In this document: one piece after another, positions 25,063-33,695 of the stretch
Numbering within the stretch: position 1 is the first letter of the stretch
Layout of the letters: the number at the start of each line of letters is the position of its first letter
Assembly: GCF_003688895.1 (NCBI RefSeq)
Contig: NZ_REFV01000001.1
Coordinates: 165,503-229,502, forward strand
DNA from: Dokdonia sinensis
GTDB lineage: Bacteria > Bacteroidota > Bacteroidia > Flavobacteriales > Flavobacteriaceae
DNA length: 64,000 nt
Direction of reading: 5' to 3'
Made by a program: the position numbers and the translations under genes
Notes under the pieces: generated by a model
Told to the model about the DNA's origin: nothing
Database searches by the model: none
Seen by the model: the letters and a program-made list of their open reading frames with translations, nothing else

Positions 25063-26069
25063 ATCAACCCCTCGTTTCCATCATAATGGCGGTAAAGGAC
25101 ACGGCTCCTTATCTGCACGACTGTATTAATTCGATTATCAATCAGACGTATCAAAACTGGGAACTTATTGCCGTAAATGACCATAGTACCGATGAGACAC
25201 CAGATATTTTAGACGCTTTCGCGAAAGCGGACAAAAGAATACGCGTTTTTAATAGCGATGGTTACAAGTTGATTCCAACACTCCAATGCGGGTACCGCGA
25301 AGTAAAAGGTACACTCATTAACCGTATGGATAGCGATGATAAAATGCCTGATTATAAAATTCAGGTTTTGGTAAATGAGTGGCTCAAATACGGTAAAGGT
25401 CACGTGATTGCGGGCGGTACGGAACATTTTGTAGATGAAGGTGAAGTAGGCGATGGTTTCTTGCGCTATGAGCGATGGCTTAATGAGGTGGCGAGAACGA
25501 GCACACATTACGAACAGATTTACAAGGAATGCGTGATTCCATCACATTGCTGGTTGATTCACAAAGATGATTTTGACGCCGTGGGCGCTTTTGACCCCAT
25601 TGTGTATCCGGAAGATTACGACTTATGTTTTAGAATGTACCGTCACGGTCTAAAAGTTATAGGCATTGATGTCGTGTTACACCATTGGCGAGACCGCTCA
25701 AACCGTATTTCACGTACTTGGGACGAATATAAAGACAATCGCTATTTTGATTTAAAAATGCGCTTCTTTTACGAGATTGATAGGGATAAGTCTAGACCTT
25801 TAGTTCTTTGGGGTGCTGGCCGAAATGGGAAGGATATGGCAAAAATCATACAATCGTACGATGATACATTTCACTGGGTTTCTAACAATGAGAAGCAAAT
25901 AGGCAAGGATATTTACGATGTGCGTATGCAATCTTTTGAGGAGATTCCGTCCATTGAAAACGCGCAGATAATGATTGTGGTTTCGTCTCCTGACGGAAAG
26001 AAAGAAATTCAGGCGTTACTAGATAGTTGGGGAAAGGTGGCTGTTCAGGATTATTGGTTTTTTGCTTAA
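25053..26069 (+). CDS. Family 2 glycosyltransferase with C-terminal Rossmann-like domain
   Basis: Protein of 338 residues. The GT2 domain (about 1-225) starts at once with PLVSIIMAVKDTAPYL and has the DxD-type metal site in NRMDSDDKM, plus GAFDPIVYPEDYDLCFRM. A C-terminal segment (about 250-338, RPLVLWGAGRNGKDMAKII) looks like a small nucleotide-binding or sugar-linked Rossmann domain. The start is TTG, overlapping the epimerase by 10 bases; the first ATG would cut into the first conserved strand. A palindrome copy (core 25215-25228) is read DAFAKAD between two GT2 strands. Acceptor unknown; no export or polymerase gene adjoins. Confidence 0.88.
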   Translation: MAVNQPLVSIIMAVKDTAPYLHDCINSIINQTYQNWELIAVNDHSTDETPDILDAFAKADKRIRVFNSDGYKLIPTLQCGYREVKGTLINRMDSDDKMPDYKIQVLVNEWLKYGKGHVIAGGTEHFVDEGEVGDGFLRYERWLNEVARTSTHYEQIYKECVIPSHCWLIHKDDFDAVGAFDPIVYPEDYDLCFRMYRHGLKVIGIDVVLHHWRDRSNRISRTWDEYKDNRYFDLKMRFFYEIDRDKSRPLVLWGAGRNGKDMAKIIQSYDDTFHWVSNNEKQIGKDIYDVRMQSFEEIPSIENAQIMIVVSSPDGKKEIQALLDSWGKVAVQDYWFFA

Positions 26070-26129
26070 AGAACTTATCTGTTATGGGTTGCATATAATA
26101 CATTAACTTTACTAGACAACCATCGTCTT

Positions 26130-27794
26130 ATGAAAACATTTAATGCATTCCTTTATCTTTTATTAGTTCTCCTGTTAAGTTGTCAAGATGACCATAAACA
26201 ACAAGCTACTTCCTCACAAGAATACGCCTCTACGCAGTATGACGATGTAGTATCGCTGTTTCACGAGTGGCGCGCTTTTGAGAATCCACCATTATTAGAG
26301 GGTGCTCCAGATTATACGGTATCTACTTTCAAAAAACGCTTACCACGGTTTAAAGAGTTGCAATCTCAATTAAAAGCAATTGACACCTCAAACTGGCCAG
26401 TAAATCAGCAGGTAGATTGGATGATCATTTGGGCCGAAATGAACGGATACGACTTTAACCAGCGAGTCTTAAAACCCTGGACGCGGGACCCAGCCTTTTA
26501 CAAGGCTGTCTGGTCTAATCGTAGTGATGTTCCAGCTCACGAAGGACCAACGAACCACGGCACCACAGAGTTATGGACCTACGAGTTTCCACTATCAGTA
26601 ATTGAAAGAGAACGCTTCTTATCGGACCTTAAGAAAATAAAACCCTTAAATAAGCAGGCGCAAAAAAATCTAACGGGCAATGCTCGTGACCTTTGGATAA
26701 CAGGAATAAGAGATATTAAACATCAAAGTACTGTTTTAAGAGGTTTAAAAGAACAAGATTACATAAAAAGTGATACGGAAATTGTCGCAATAATCAACGA
26801 AGCCATAACTTCCACAGATGAGTTTGTGAGTTGGCTAGAAACCGAATCCAAATCTAAAACCGGTCCCTCGGGAATAGGAAAGGAAAATTACACTTGGTAT
26901 TTACAAAATGTACATCTCGTTCCATTAACTTGGGAAGATGAAGTGATGATTTTAAAACGCGAGCTTGCTCGCGCTTGGTCCACTCTCAAATTAGAGGAAC
27001 ATCGCAATAGAAAGTTACCTGAGCTGGTTGACGCAAGTTCTCCGGAATCCTACAATAAAATGGCAGATGAAGCTGCAAAAAGCTTGATGAACTTCTTAGA
27101 TAATGAGGATATCGTAACAGTAAAACCATATTTTGATCCTGCCCTACGTGAGCATTTAGGGGAATTTATCCCTGAGGAAAAACGAAACTTTTTCTCAATA
27201 GGTGAGCATTATGATCCTAGACCTTTATATTCCCATTTTTACCACTGGTTTGAACTTGCCAGGATGGATAATGAGCCTAACAAAAGTGAAGTTCGTAAAG
27301 GTCCTGTACTATACAACATCTATGATTCTAGAAATGAAGGCACCGCTACTGCCGTAGAGGAAATGTTTATGCACGCTGGATTGTATGAAGACAGCCCACG
27401 GTCGAGAGAGATTGTATATATTATGATTGCCCAACGTGCGGCTAGAGGCCTTGGGTCTTTATATGCTCACGCAAACGAAATGACAATGGAAGAAGCTGGT
27501 TCAATTCACAGTGAATACACGCCACGTGGGTGGATGAAAACCGAAAAAGAGCTTCTCATTTTTGAGCAACATTTGTATTTACGTCAGCCAGGTTATGGCA
27601 CTAGCTATATTACTGGAAAATATCTTTTAGAACAAGCGATGGCAGATTATGCCAAACTCAAAGAGACCAAAAATGAACTCTTTGTATTAAAGGATTTTTT
27701 TGATGCGCTTAATAGTGCCGGAAACATCCCTATTGCTTTGGTAAACTGGGAAATGACTGGGAATAAGGAAGGACTCAATTTGATCATAGAGTAA
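26130..27794 (+). CDS. DUF885 family lipoprotein
   Basis: Protein of 554 residues with a lipoprotein signal ending in LLLSC (about residue 18). The rest matches in character the all-helical DUF885 family, distantly related to metallocarboxypeptidases. The family region [19 protein letters not shown] lies where related proteins carry EGWALYxE; here Gly-Trp is replaced by Gly-Thr. Activity is unproven. Monocistronic, following the glycosyltransferase by 60 bases. Predicted to be anchored on the periplasmic face or cell surface. Confidence 0.8.
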   Translation: MKTFNAFLYLLLVLLLSCQDDHKQQATSSQEYASTQYDDVVSLFHEWRAFENPPLLEGAPDYTVSTFKKRLPRFKELQSQLKAIDTSNWPVNQQVDWMIIWAEMNGYDFNQRVLKPWTRDPAFYKAVWSNRSDVPAHEGPTNHGTTELWTYEFPLSVIERERFLSDLKKIKPLNKQAQKNLTGNARDLWITGIRDIKHQSTVLRGLKEQDYIKSDTEIVAIINEAITSTDEFVSWLETESKSKTGPSGIGKENYTWYLQNVHLVPLTWEDEVMILKRELARAWSTLKLEEHRNRKLPELVDASSPESYNKMADEAAKSLMNFLDNEDIVTVKPYFDPALREHLGEFIPEEKRNFFSIGEHYDPRPLYSHFYHWFELARMDNEPNKSEVRKGPVLYNIYDSRNEGTATAVEEMFMHAGLYEDSPRSREIVYIMIAQRAARGLGSLYAHANEMTMEEAGSIHSEYTPRGWMKTEKELLIFEQHLYLRQPGYGTSYITGKYLLEQAMADYAKLKETKNELFVLKDFFDALNSAGNIPIALVNWEMTGNKEGLNLIIE

Positions 27795-27930
27795 ACGCTT
27801 TTTATATCTATTTCTTTTCCTTGATTTTGAAAATTAAAAAGAATGAGGCATTCTTAAAATTTAGCGCTCATATTTAAGTATTAGTACTCCCATCAGCACT
27901 GTATGATTGTCACCTTATGATTTGTGATAG

Positions 27931-27947
27931 TTACGCTTTCGCGAAAA
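27931..27947. repeat. Degenerate dispersed palindrome
   Basis: TTACGCTTTCGCGAAAA: left arm intact, right arm decayed. It lies in the 227-bp gap between the DUF885 gene and the GMC gene, where I see nothing else clear. Confidence 0.7.
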
Positions 27948-28021
27948 CTTGTTCCGAATTTATTTCGGGAGCCTACAACTCCTAATTATTTCTTAAATTA
28001 CAGGAATCAAATTTACTTTCT

Positions 28022-29740
28022 ATGCAAATCAAAGAATCTCCGGACGTGTATGATGTAATTATCGTAGGTTCTGGAGCGGGTGGCGGGATGGCTACCAAGC
28101 AACTTGCAGATGCAGGTTTTAACATAGCCGTGGTTGAAGCAGGACCTTTTTTTGACCCCGCAGATCCCAAAACAATGACCCAGATGAAATGGCCCCACGC
28201 TTCTCCCAGACGCGGTGCGGGGACAGATAGAGCCTTTGGCGAATTTGATATGGCCTACGGAGGCTGGGAAATAGAAGGTGAACCATATACCCACGAGCCA
28301 GGAACAGACTTCAGATGGTTTCGCTCCCATATGTTAGGGGGAAGGACAAATCATTGGGGACGGATTTCTCTACGTTTTGGTCCAAAAGATTTTAAAGGAA
28401 AAACACGTGACGGTTATGGTGAAGACTGGCCACTAGGTTATGATGACGTAAAACCGTATTACGATAAAGTTGATAAGTTGATCGGGGTCTTCGGCACAAA
28501 TGAAGGGCTAGAGAATGACCCGGATGGTTTCTTCCTACCACCGCCAAAACCACGTTTACACGAGCTTTTTTATATAAAAGGAGCTAGAAAATCTGGAGTT
28601 CCTGTAATCCCGAGCAGGATGTCTATGCTTACCAAACGTATTAATAATGAGCGTGGCGTTTGTTTTTATTGCGGGCAGTGCTCCCGCTCCTGCTCTGCCT
28701 ATGCAGATTTTTCTTCAGGAAGTTGCCTTATTTTCCCAGCACAGAAAAGCGGTGGGAAAGTTCGCTTATATACAAATTCTGTGGTACGTGAAGTAACGAC
28801 TAATGAGGAAGGGAAAGCAACTGGAGTTTCTTACATCAGTAAGGATGACCGTAAAGAATATAAATTAAAGGCGCGCGTAGTAGTGCTCGCCGCTTCGGCG
28901 TGTAGCTCAGCTCGTATCTTATTAAATAGCAAAAGTAAGCAACACCCTAACGGATTAGGAAATAGTTCTGACGTGGTGGGTAAATATCTGCACGATTCTA
29001 CGGGTTCTAGTCGCGCTGGGTTTATACCCGCTTTGATGAACCGCAAACCCTCATACAATGAAGACGGCGTGGGCGGACTGCACGTATACTCACCCTGGTG
29101 GGGCGATAATTCCAAGCTGGATTTCCCGCGTGGCTACCACATCGAAGTTTGGGGCGGTATGGGAATGCCTAGTTATGGTTTTGGCTTTAATGCAAATGAG
29201 TTTAATAAATTCTTCGGCACAAAGGTGGGCGGTTATGGTGATGTACTTCGTGATGATGTAAAGAAATATTATGGTGCCGTAGTTGGGATGGCTGGACGTG
29301 GAGAAGGTATTGCCCGCAAGGATAATTACTGTGAGATAGATAAAACCACAGTAGACCAGTTTGGAATTCCAGTCCTCAAATTCAATTATAAATGGAGTGA
29401 TTTAGAACGTAGGCAGGCGACGCATATGCAACAAACCTTTGAAGAAATCATTCATAATATGGGTGGTGAAGTTTTGGGCGATCGTCCTGGCGGGCCCGAT
29501 AATGGGCTCAACAAGCCTGGCGAAATCATTCACGAGGTAGGAACTACACGTATGGGCAATGACCCGAAAACGAGTGTTACTAATAAATACAATCAACTGC
29601 ACGATGTAGATAATGTGTTCATCGTAGATGCTGGACCTTTTGTCTCTCAAGCAGATAAAAACTGTACGTGGACAATACTGGCGCTCTCGTGGCGAGCGAG
29701 TGATTATATTATTGAGCAGTTAAAGGCGCAGAATATCTAG
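28022..29740 (+). CDS. GMC-family FAD oxidoreductase with cysteine cluster
   Basis: Flavoprotein dehydrogenase of 572 residues. FAD motif VGSGAGGG at about 15-22, then VEAGP. The substrate domain holds NHWGRISLRF, and the C-terminal block HEVGTTRMGNDPKTSV carries the expected catalytic His, with a second conserved-position polar residue in DAGPFVSQADKNCTW. C214, C217, C220 and C224, with C235 behind, form a C-x2-C-x2-C-x3-C cluster that resembles the Fe-S region of membrane-bound FAD sugar dehydrogenases. The small-subunit gene follows at 29959. Substrate probably a sugar or sugar acid; not resolved. Confidence 0.9.
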   Translation: MQIKESPDVYDVIIVGSGAGGGMATKQLADAGFNIAVVEAGPFFDPADPKTMTQMKWPHASPRRGAGTDRAFGEFDMAYGGWEIEGEPYTHEPGTDFRWFRSHMLGGRTNHWGRISLRFGPKDFKGKTRDGYGEDWPLGYDDVKPYYDKVDKLIGVFGTNEGLENDPDGFFLPPPKPRLHELFYIKGARKSGVPVIPSRMSMLTKRINNERGVCFYCGQCSRSCSAYADFSSGSCLIFPAQKSGGKVRLYTNSVVREVTTNEEGKATGVSYISKDDRKEYKLKARVVVLAASACSSARILLNSKSKQHPNGLGNSSDVVGKYLHDSTGSSRAGFIPALMNRKPSYNEDGVGGLHVYSPWWGDNSKLDFPRGYHIEVWGGMGMPSYGFGFNANEFNKFFGTKVGGYGDVLRDDVKKYYGAVVGMAGRGEGIARKDNYCEIDKTTVDQFGIPVLKFNYKWSDLERRQATHMQQTFEEIIHNMGGEVLGDRPGGPDNGLNKPGEIIHEVGTTRMGNDPKTSVTNKYNQLHDVDNVFIVDAGPFVSQADKNCTWTILALSWRASDYIIEQLKAQNI

Positions 29741-29855
29741 AGAAGTTGAAGATGAATTTGAGGCCTAATTAAAGGTGGTTGAATTATTTTAGCCGTAGTA
29801 ATAGCGTAGGCTAAAATTGTATGGAAACTACTGGAACTGGATTAAATTATGTTGT

Positions 29856-29875
29856 TTACGCTTTCGCGAAAGCGT
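29856..29875. repeat. Dispersed palindrome between GMC and small-subunit genes
   Basis: Near-complete copy (core 29860-29873) in a 218-bp gap within the presumed two-gene unit. Confidence 0.95.
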
Positions 29876-29958
29876 GAAAAGAAAACTATAACAAGTTACC
29901 CGCCAAAGTTTATGCTGAGTGTAGACGAAGTGCGGGTATGACAAAGAAATCCTATAAT

Positions 29959-30675
29959 ATGGACAGAAGAAAAAGTATACAAGCAATGCTGTTAGGAACG
30001 GGAGCCGTGGCTCTAGGTTTGCATAGTTGCGTAGGTGAAGGAGAACCTGAAATAGAACAGCAAATTATTGAGAGTGCCGATGGGTATTTTGGCCGTACAC
30101 CAGAAGAGTTAGAACGCATCGAAAAACTGAATGCGGAGGAACTTTTTAACGATCACGAACTAGAAACCATTGCCGTTTTGAGTGAAGTCATTCTGCCCCC
30201 AAAACCCAAAGTAGGCGGTCCGCTAGAGGCTGGCGTGCCAGAATTTATTGAGTTTATGGGTAAAGATAGACCTAGGATGCAGAATACGCTTTTGGGTGGA
30301 TTGCTTTGGCTTGATAGTCAGTCGCGAGAATTATTTGATAAAGAATTCAAGTCGCTTGAACTCGAGCAACAAAAGCAGATACTCGATCCTATAGCTTTTT
30401 ATGACCCAGAAATACCTTCTTACAAACGCCCTTTTGAAATTCAATGGTTTAGCTTGATGCGCAATCTTACGGTCACAGGGTATTACACTTCTGAAATGGG
30501 GATTAAAGATTTGGGATATAAAGGAAATCAACCTAATGTCTGGGATGGCGTGCCTCAAGACGTGCTAGATCAACACGGCGTAGCTTACGATCCTGAGTGG
30601 ATTGCAAAGTGTATTGATCAGAGTACGCGTGGTGATATTGCAACTTGGGATGAGAATGGGAATTTGCTTACCTGA
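29959..30675 (+). CDS. Gluconate 2-dehydrogenase subunit 3 family protein
   Basis: Small partner subunit of a membrane-bound GMC dehydrogenase, 238 residues from ATG 29959; an ATG 21 bases upstream is possible. The N-terminus MDRRKSIQAMLLGTGAVALG is a twin-arginine-type export signal, with a cysteine in LHSC that may also be lipidated. The middle (ELETIAVLSEVILPPKP, GAPEFIEFM-like GVPEFIEFMGKD) is typical of this subunit, which helps export and hold the FAD subunit. The cytochrome c subunit of classical complexes is not nearby. Confidence 0.88.
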   Translation: MDRRKSIQAMLLGTGAVALGLHSCVGEGEPEIEQQIIESADGYFGRTPEELERIEKLNAEELFNDHELETIAVLSEVILPPKPKVGGPLEAGVPEFIEFMGKDRPRMQNTLLGGLLWLDSQSRELFDKEFKSLELEQQKQILDPIAFYDPEIPSYKRPFEIQWFSLMRNLTVTGYYTSEMGIKDLGYKGNQPNVWDGVPQDVLDQHGVAYDPEWIAKCIDQSTRGDIATWDENGNLLT

Positions 30676-30703
30676 AACTGCGCTCCAGAAATGTATTAGT
30701 ATT

Positions 30704-31903
30704 TTAGAATGCCTCGGCAATACTTAGATAAAATTCGTTCGACCCTCTCCCGAAGCCAGCGTCAAAACGAAGATTTAGCCTTTCTTCTTTGTCTATCATA
30801 AAACGAAGACCCGCTCCATACGAAGGTTTGATATTTTTGAACTGAAAATTTTCCACGTGGTTGTAAACATCTCCAGCACCTGCAAAGGCAACTGCTCCCC
30901 AACGTGAATTTTTAAACGTCTTCCTATATTCAACCTGGCTTGCTAGCAAGTCACGGTCTACGTATCGACCCTCACGGTATCCTCTCATAATCTCACTTCC
31001 TCCCAAAAATGAGAATTCGGAAAAAGGTAGGCCGCCACGCGTAAATCTTCCTACAAATTGAAAAGCAAGTACATCATCATTGTTATCAAAGGGTTTTACA
31101 AAATGTCTCAAATCAAAACGTGTGAGGTCAAAATTATGCGTACCTCCAAGCGCCTTAAAATACTCGCCACGAGTAAATTCAAGGTACCAGCCGTTTTGTG
31201 CATTGAGTACATTGTTTCTGCTATCATATAGAACCGCAGCTTCTGCTCCCAATGATGTTGAACCATCAAAACCTGTAAGCCTTTCTTGATCTATGAGTCC
31301 ACCTTGTTCTATTTCTGTTTTGTAAATATGGTTATAACGAACTCCAGCACCTATGAAGAGATATCTAGCAAATGCCTGTTTTAAAAAAATAGGTTCTACA
31401 AGAAGCTGATAATAATTATACTCCTCCTCTGCACTTTCTGGTGAGTTTGTGCCGAGACCATAATACAATCGAGGGTAGTTTTGAAATAGAATATTTCCCT
31501 CAATAACCCACTTTTCTTGGTTTGTAAAAATCTCAAAACCAGAGTAAAGAAAAAATTGGCTATTAAGTGTATACTGGAGCGTGATGGGCATATTAGAAAC
31601 ACGAGTTTCTTCTCCACTACCATTGAATTTAAATAGAAACTTGGCCCCGGTGCCAAAAGCAAAATTTGTCTCTGGACTATAACTTACTACTGGTGCGGCG
31701 ATAAACTTAGACAGATATAAGGTAGAATCTCTCTCAACAGCTTTCTTGTTAGGATAGATTGTAAAAAAGTCTTTTAATTTTTCAAAGTTTTGAGCCTTTA
31801 ATCCACTAGACAGTCCTAAAGTAAACAAGACTACAATCCCGTAAGAGATTAATGAAGAAGCATAATTTCTATTCAAAGTACTATTTTTGGCTAAAGATAA
31901 CAA
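30704..31903 (-). CDS. Outer membrane beta-barrel (bacterial surface antigen/Omp85-like)
   Basis: Protein of 399 residues with an N-terminal signal (ends LKAQ, about residue 38) and no visible POTRA repeats. The rest is a beta-barrel of the D15/surface antigen type: GFEIFTNQEKWVIEGN, RGGLPFSEFSFLGGSEIMRGYREGRY (the family (G/V)RGY-type element) and an aromatic C-terminus (FYLSIAEAF). The start is a TTG; there is no in-frame ATG before the signal, so the exact start is uncertain. Converges on the GMC small-subunit gene with 28 bases between. Role in export or surface display unknown. Confidence 0.82.
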   Translation of the reverse strand: MLSLAKNSTLNRNYASSLISYGIVVLFTLGLSSGLKAQNFEKLKDFFTIYPNKKAVERDSTLYLSKFIAAPVVSYSPETNFAFGTGAKFLFKFNGSGEETRVSNMPITLQYTLNSQFFLYSGFEIFTNQEKWVIEGNILFQNYPRLYYGLGTNSPESAEEEYNYYQLLVEPIFLKQAFARYLFIGAGVRYNHIYKTEIEQGGLIDQERLTGFDGSTSLGAEAAVLYDSRNNVLNAQNGWYLEFTRGEYFKALGGTHNFDLTRFDLRHFVKPFDNNDDVLAFQFVGRFTRGGLPFSEFSFLGGSEIMRGYREGRYVDRDLLASQVEYRKTFKNSRWGAVAFAGAGDVYNHVENFQFKNIKPSYGAGLRFMIDKEERLNLRFDAGFGRGSNEFYLSIAEAF

Positions 31904-32007
31904 GGTAAGCTGGACAGACAGAACCTTGATTCGCTTTTGTGAAAATATTAATATCTCTTTAGATCCTTGAGAAGGTCATACATCCAGAATAAATTTACGC
32001 CTTTCCT

Positions 32008-32460
32008 ATGCTTAATATAGTCCTCATTCATCCAGAAATACCAAATAACACAGGAAATATAGGTCGTCTAGCGTTGGGGTCTGGGTGCAGATTACACTTG
32101 GTAAAACCCTTTGGTTTTGAGATAGACGATACACGTTTAAAGCGGGCTGGACTCGACTACTGGAAGCATTTAGATGTGCAGTATTATGAGAATATTGATA
32201 TATTTTTTGAGCAACACGCTTTCGCGAAAATGGCTTTCCTTTCCAGTCATGGCACAAAATCACATTATGAAATTCCCTTTGAAGATGAACTGTTTCTCGT
32301 TTTTGGGAAGGAGTCTAAAGGATTACCCTCAGAGATTACCCAGAAATATCCAGATCAACTATATACCATCCCGATGTTTAGTGAGCACATTAGGAGTTTT
32401 AATCTAGCAAATGCTGTAGGGATTGTGGTGTATGAGGGGATTAGGCAGTTGGCAAAATAA
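32008..32460 (+). CDS. trmL: tRNA (cytidine/uridine-34-2'-O)-methyltransferase TrmL
   Basis: SPOUT methyltransferase of 150 residues that methylates the wobble ribose of tRNA-Leu. Whole-length match to TrmL/YibK: HPEIPNNTGNIGRLALGSG (about 8-26), RAGLDYW, LVFGKESKGLP and the knot region FNLANAVGIVVYEGIRQL. Acts in the cytoplasm with S-adenosylmethionine. A degenerate palindrome copy (32216-32229) is read HAFAKM. A small secreted protein gene follows 8 bases later. Confidence 0.95.
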   Translation: MLNIVLIHPEIPNNTGNIGRLALGSGCRLHLVKPFGFEIDDTRLKRAGLDYWKHLDVQYYENIDIFFEQHAFAKMAFLSSHGTKSHYEIPFEDELFLVFGKESKGLPSEITQKYPDQLYTIPMFSEHIRSFNLANAVGIVVYEGIRQLAK

Positions 32461-32468
32461 TCATAATT

Positions 32469-32996
32469 ATGAAATATATTTTTAACCTATTATTCCTGAT
32501 TTGTTGCACACTTACATATGGTCAAGATACTTTATCTCTTAAAAAACTTTCCTATGAAAATAATCTAGCTTACAGCGACATAGACGATAATTTATTTACA
32601 GGAGTGGCGCAAAAGGTCAGAAAAAATGGACACGTCGTGTTCGAAGAATTGTATCGTGATGGAGTGATTTTGGAATATCGAGAATATTATAATTTTCACA
32701 GCAAAACCCTTGCAAAAAAAATACACTATCATGAAGAAAATCCGTTTAGGAAAAAAGAACAAATACGATACTACACAAATAACAAAGACTCCATTACCGA
32801 ATACACTTTTTACGATAAAAACCAATTAAAGACTCTAGTCAAACGGTACAGAGACACAACTTTAATATATAGTATACCCTACCTCAATGGTAAAAAAAAT
32901 GGACAAGAGTTTTGTTTTGATAATGAAGGAAAACCAATGATTACCGAGTTTGTTAATGGTAAGAAGGTCGAAAAACAAAAAATACCACTTCCCTAA
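32469..32996 (+). CDS. Secreted MORN/YwqK-like hypothetical protein
   Basis: Protein of 175 residues with a signal peptide (about 1-18, ends TYGQ). The body shows weak MORN-like units (NLFTGVAQKVRKNGHVVFEELYRDG, YLNGKKNGQEFCFDNEGKP, FVNGKKVEKQ) like those of the protein at 10176-10868, but more divergent. No enzyme motif. It starts 8 bases after trmL and is probably read from the same promoter, though the products have no obvious link. Confidence 0.7.
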   Translation: MKYIFNLLFLICCTLTYGQDTLSLKKLSYENNLAYSDIDDNLFTGVAQKVRKNGHVVFEELYRDGVILEYREYYNFHSKTLAKKIHYHEENPFRKKEQIRYYTNNKDSITEYTFYDKNQLKTLVKRYRDTTLIYSIPYLNGKKNGQEFCFDNEGKPMITEFVNGKKVEKQKIPLP

Positions 32997-33069
32997 TTCA
33001 TAGAGATCATTCACTCATTACTCCGCTATAAGCGCCCTTAATAGACTTACTTTTACCAAAAATAAGAAT

Positions 33070-33690
33070 ATGAGAATAATACTTATTCTATTTTATTTCT
33101 TAAGCTTTACAGTTGCTAATGCACAGAACTGGAGTGTAATAAATGCTGACTTAAACTTATCAGACTCTCTAACCTTTCCTACTGAAATTAGAATATATCA
33201 AGGCGGAGGGATTACGAACTATAATTCCGTTTTCAGAATGTATGAAGATGGCCCAAACAATTGGACCGCTGAGTTTCACGAACATTGGACAAAAATAGAC
33301 GGAGTTATGGATAAGAAAATTGCAAAAAGAAATATTCAATCTAAGAGCGATATAGAGTATGTGCACTTAAACATACGTAGAAGCTACATATATAATTTAC
33401 CAAGTCGAAAGGATATACAATGGAAACTAATGCAAAGAGGCGAAATAAAAAAAGTAGAACGATTTAAGCGTGGTAAAACAATACAAGAGTATGACATATT
33501 AAGCAAGGTTATTATGCCACTGGACGGAACAGGGTATTATTTCCAAGCTAAAAGTCCTTACGAATCTAACGAATTTGAATTTGGAAATCCAGAAAGATTT
33601 AAAGAACTATATCCAGAAATTGATGAACCAAAATATGTATGTGAATTAATCGAAATAATTCGTTCTGAATTTGGAATCTGGCAGAAGTAG
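33070..33690 (+). CDS. Secreted hypothetical protein
   Basis: Protein of 206 residues with a clear signal peptide (about 1-18, ends ANAQ). No family recognised. The body is rich in aromatic and charged residues with predicted beta strands (PTEIRIYQGGGITNYNSVFRMYEDG) and no conserved cysteine pair. Converges with bshC, 5 bases apart. AT-rich relative to its neighbours, which could mean looser constraint or acquisition. Confidence 0.65.
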   Translation: MRIILILFYFLSFTVANAQNWSVINADLNLSDSLTFPTEIRIYQGGGITNYNSVFRMYEDGPNNWTAEFHEHWTKIDGVMDKKIAKRNIQSKSDIEYVHLNIRRSYIYNLPSRKDIQWKLMQRGEIKKVERFKRGKTIQEYDILSKVIMPLDGTGYYFQAKSPYESNEFEFGNPERFKELYPEIDEPKYVCELIEIIRSEFGIWQK

Positions 33691-33695
33691 AACCT

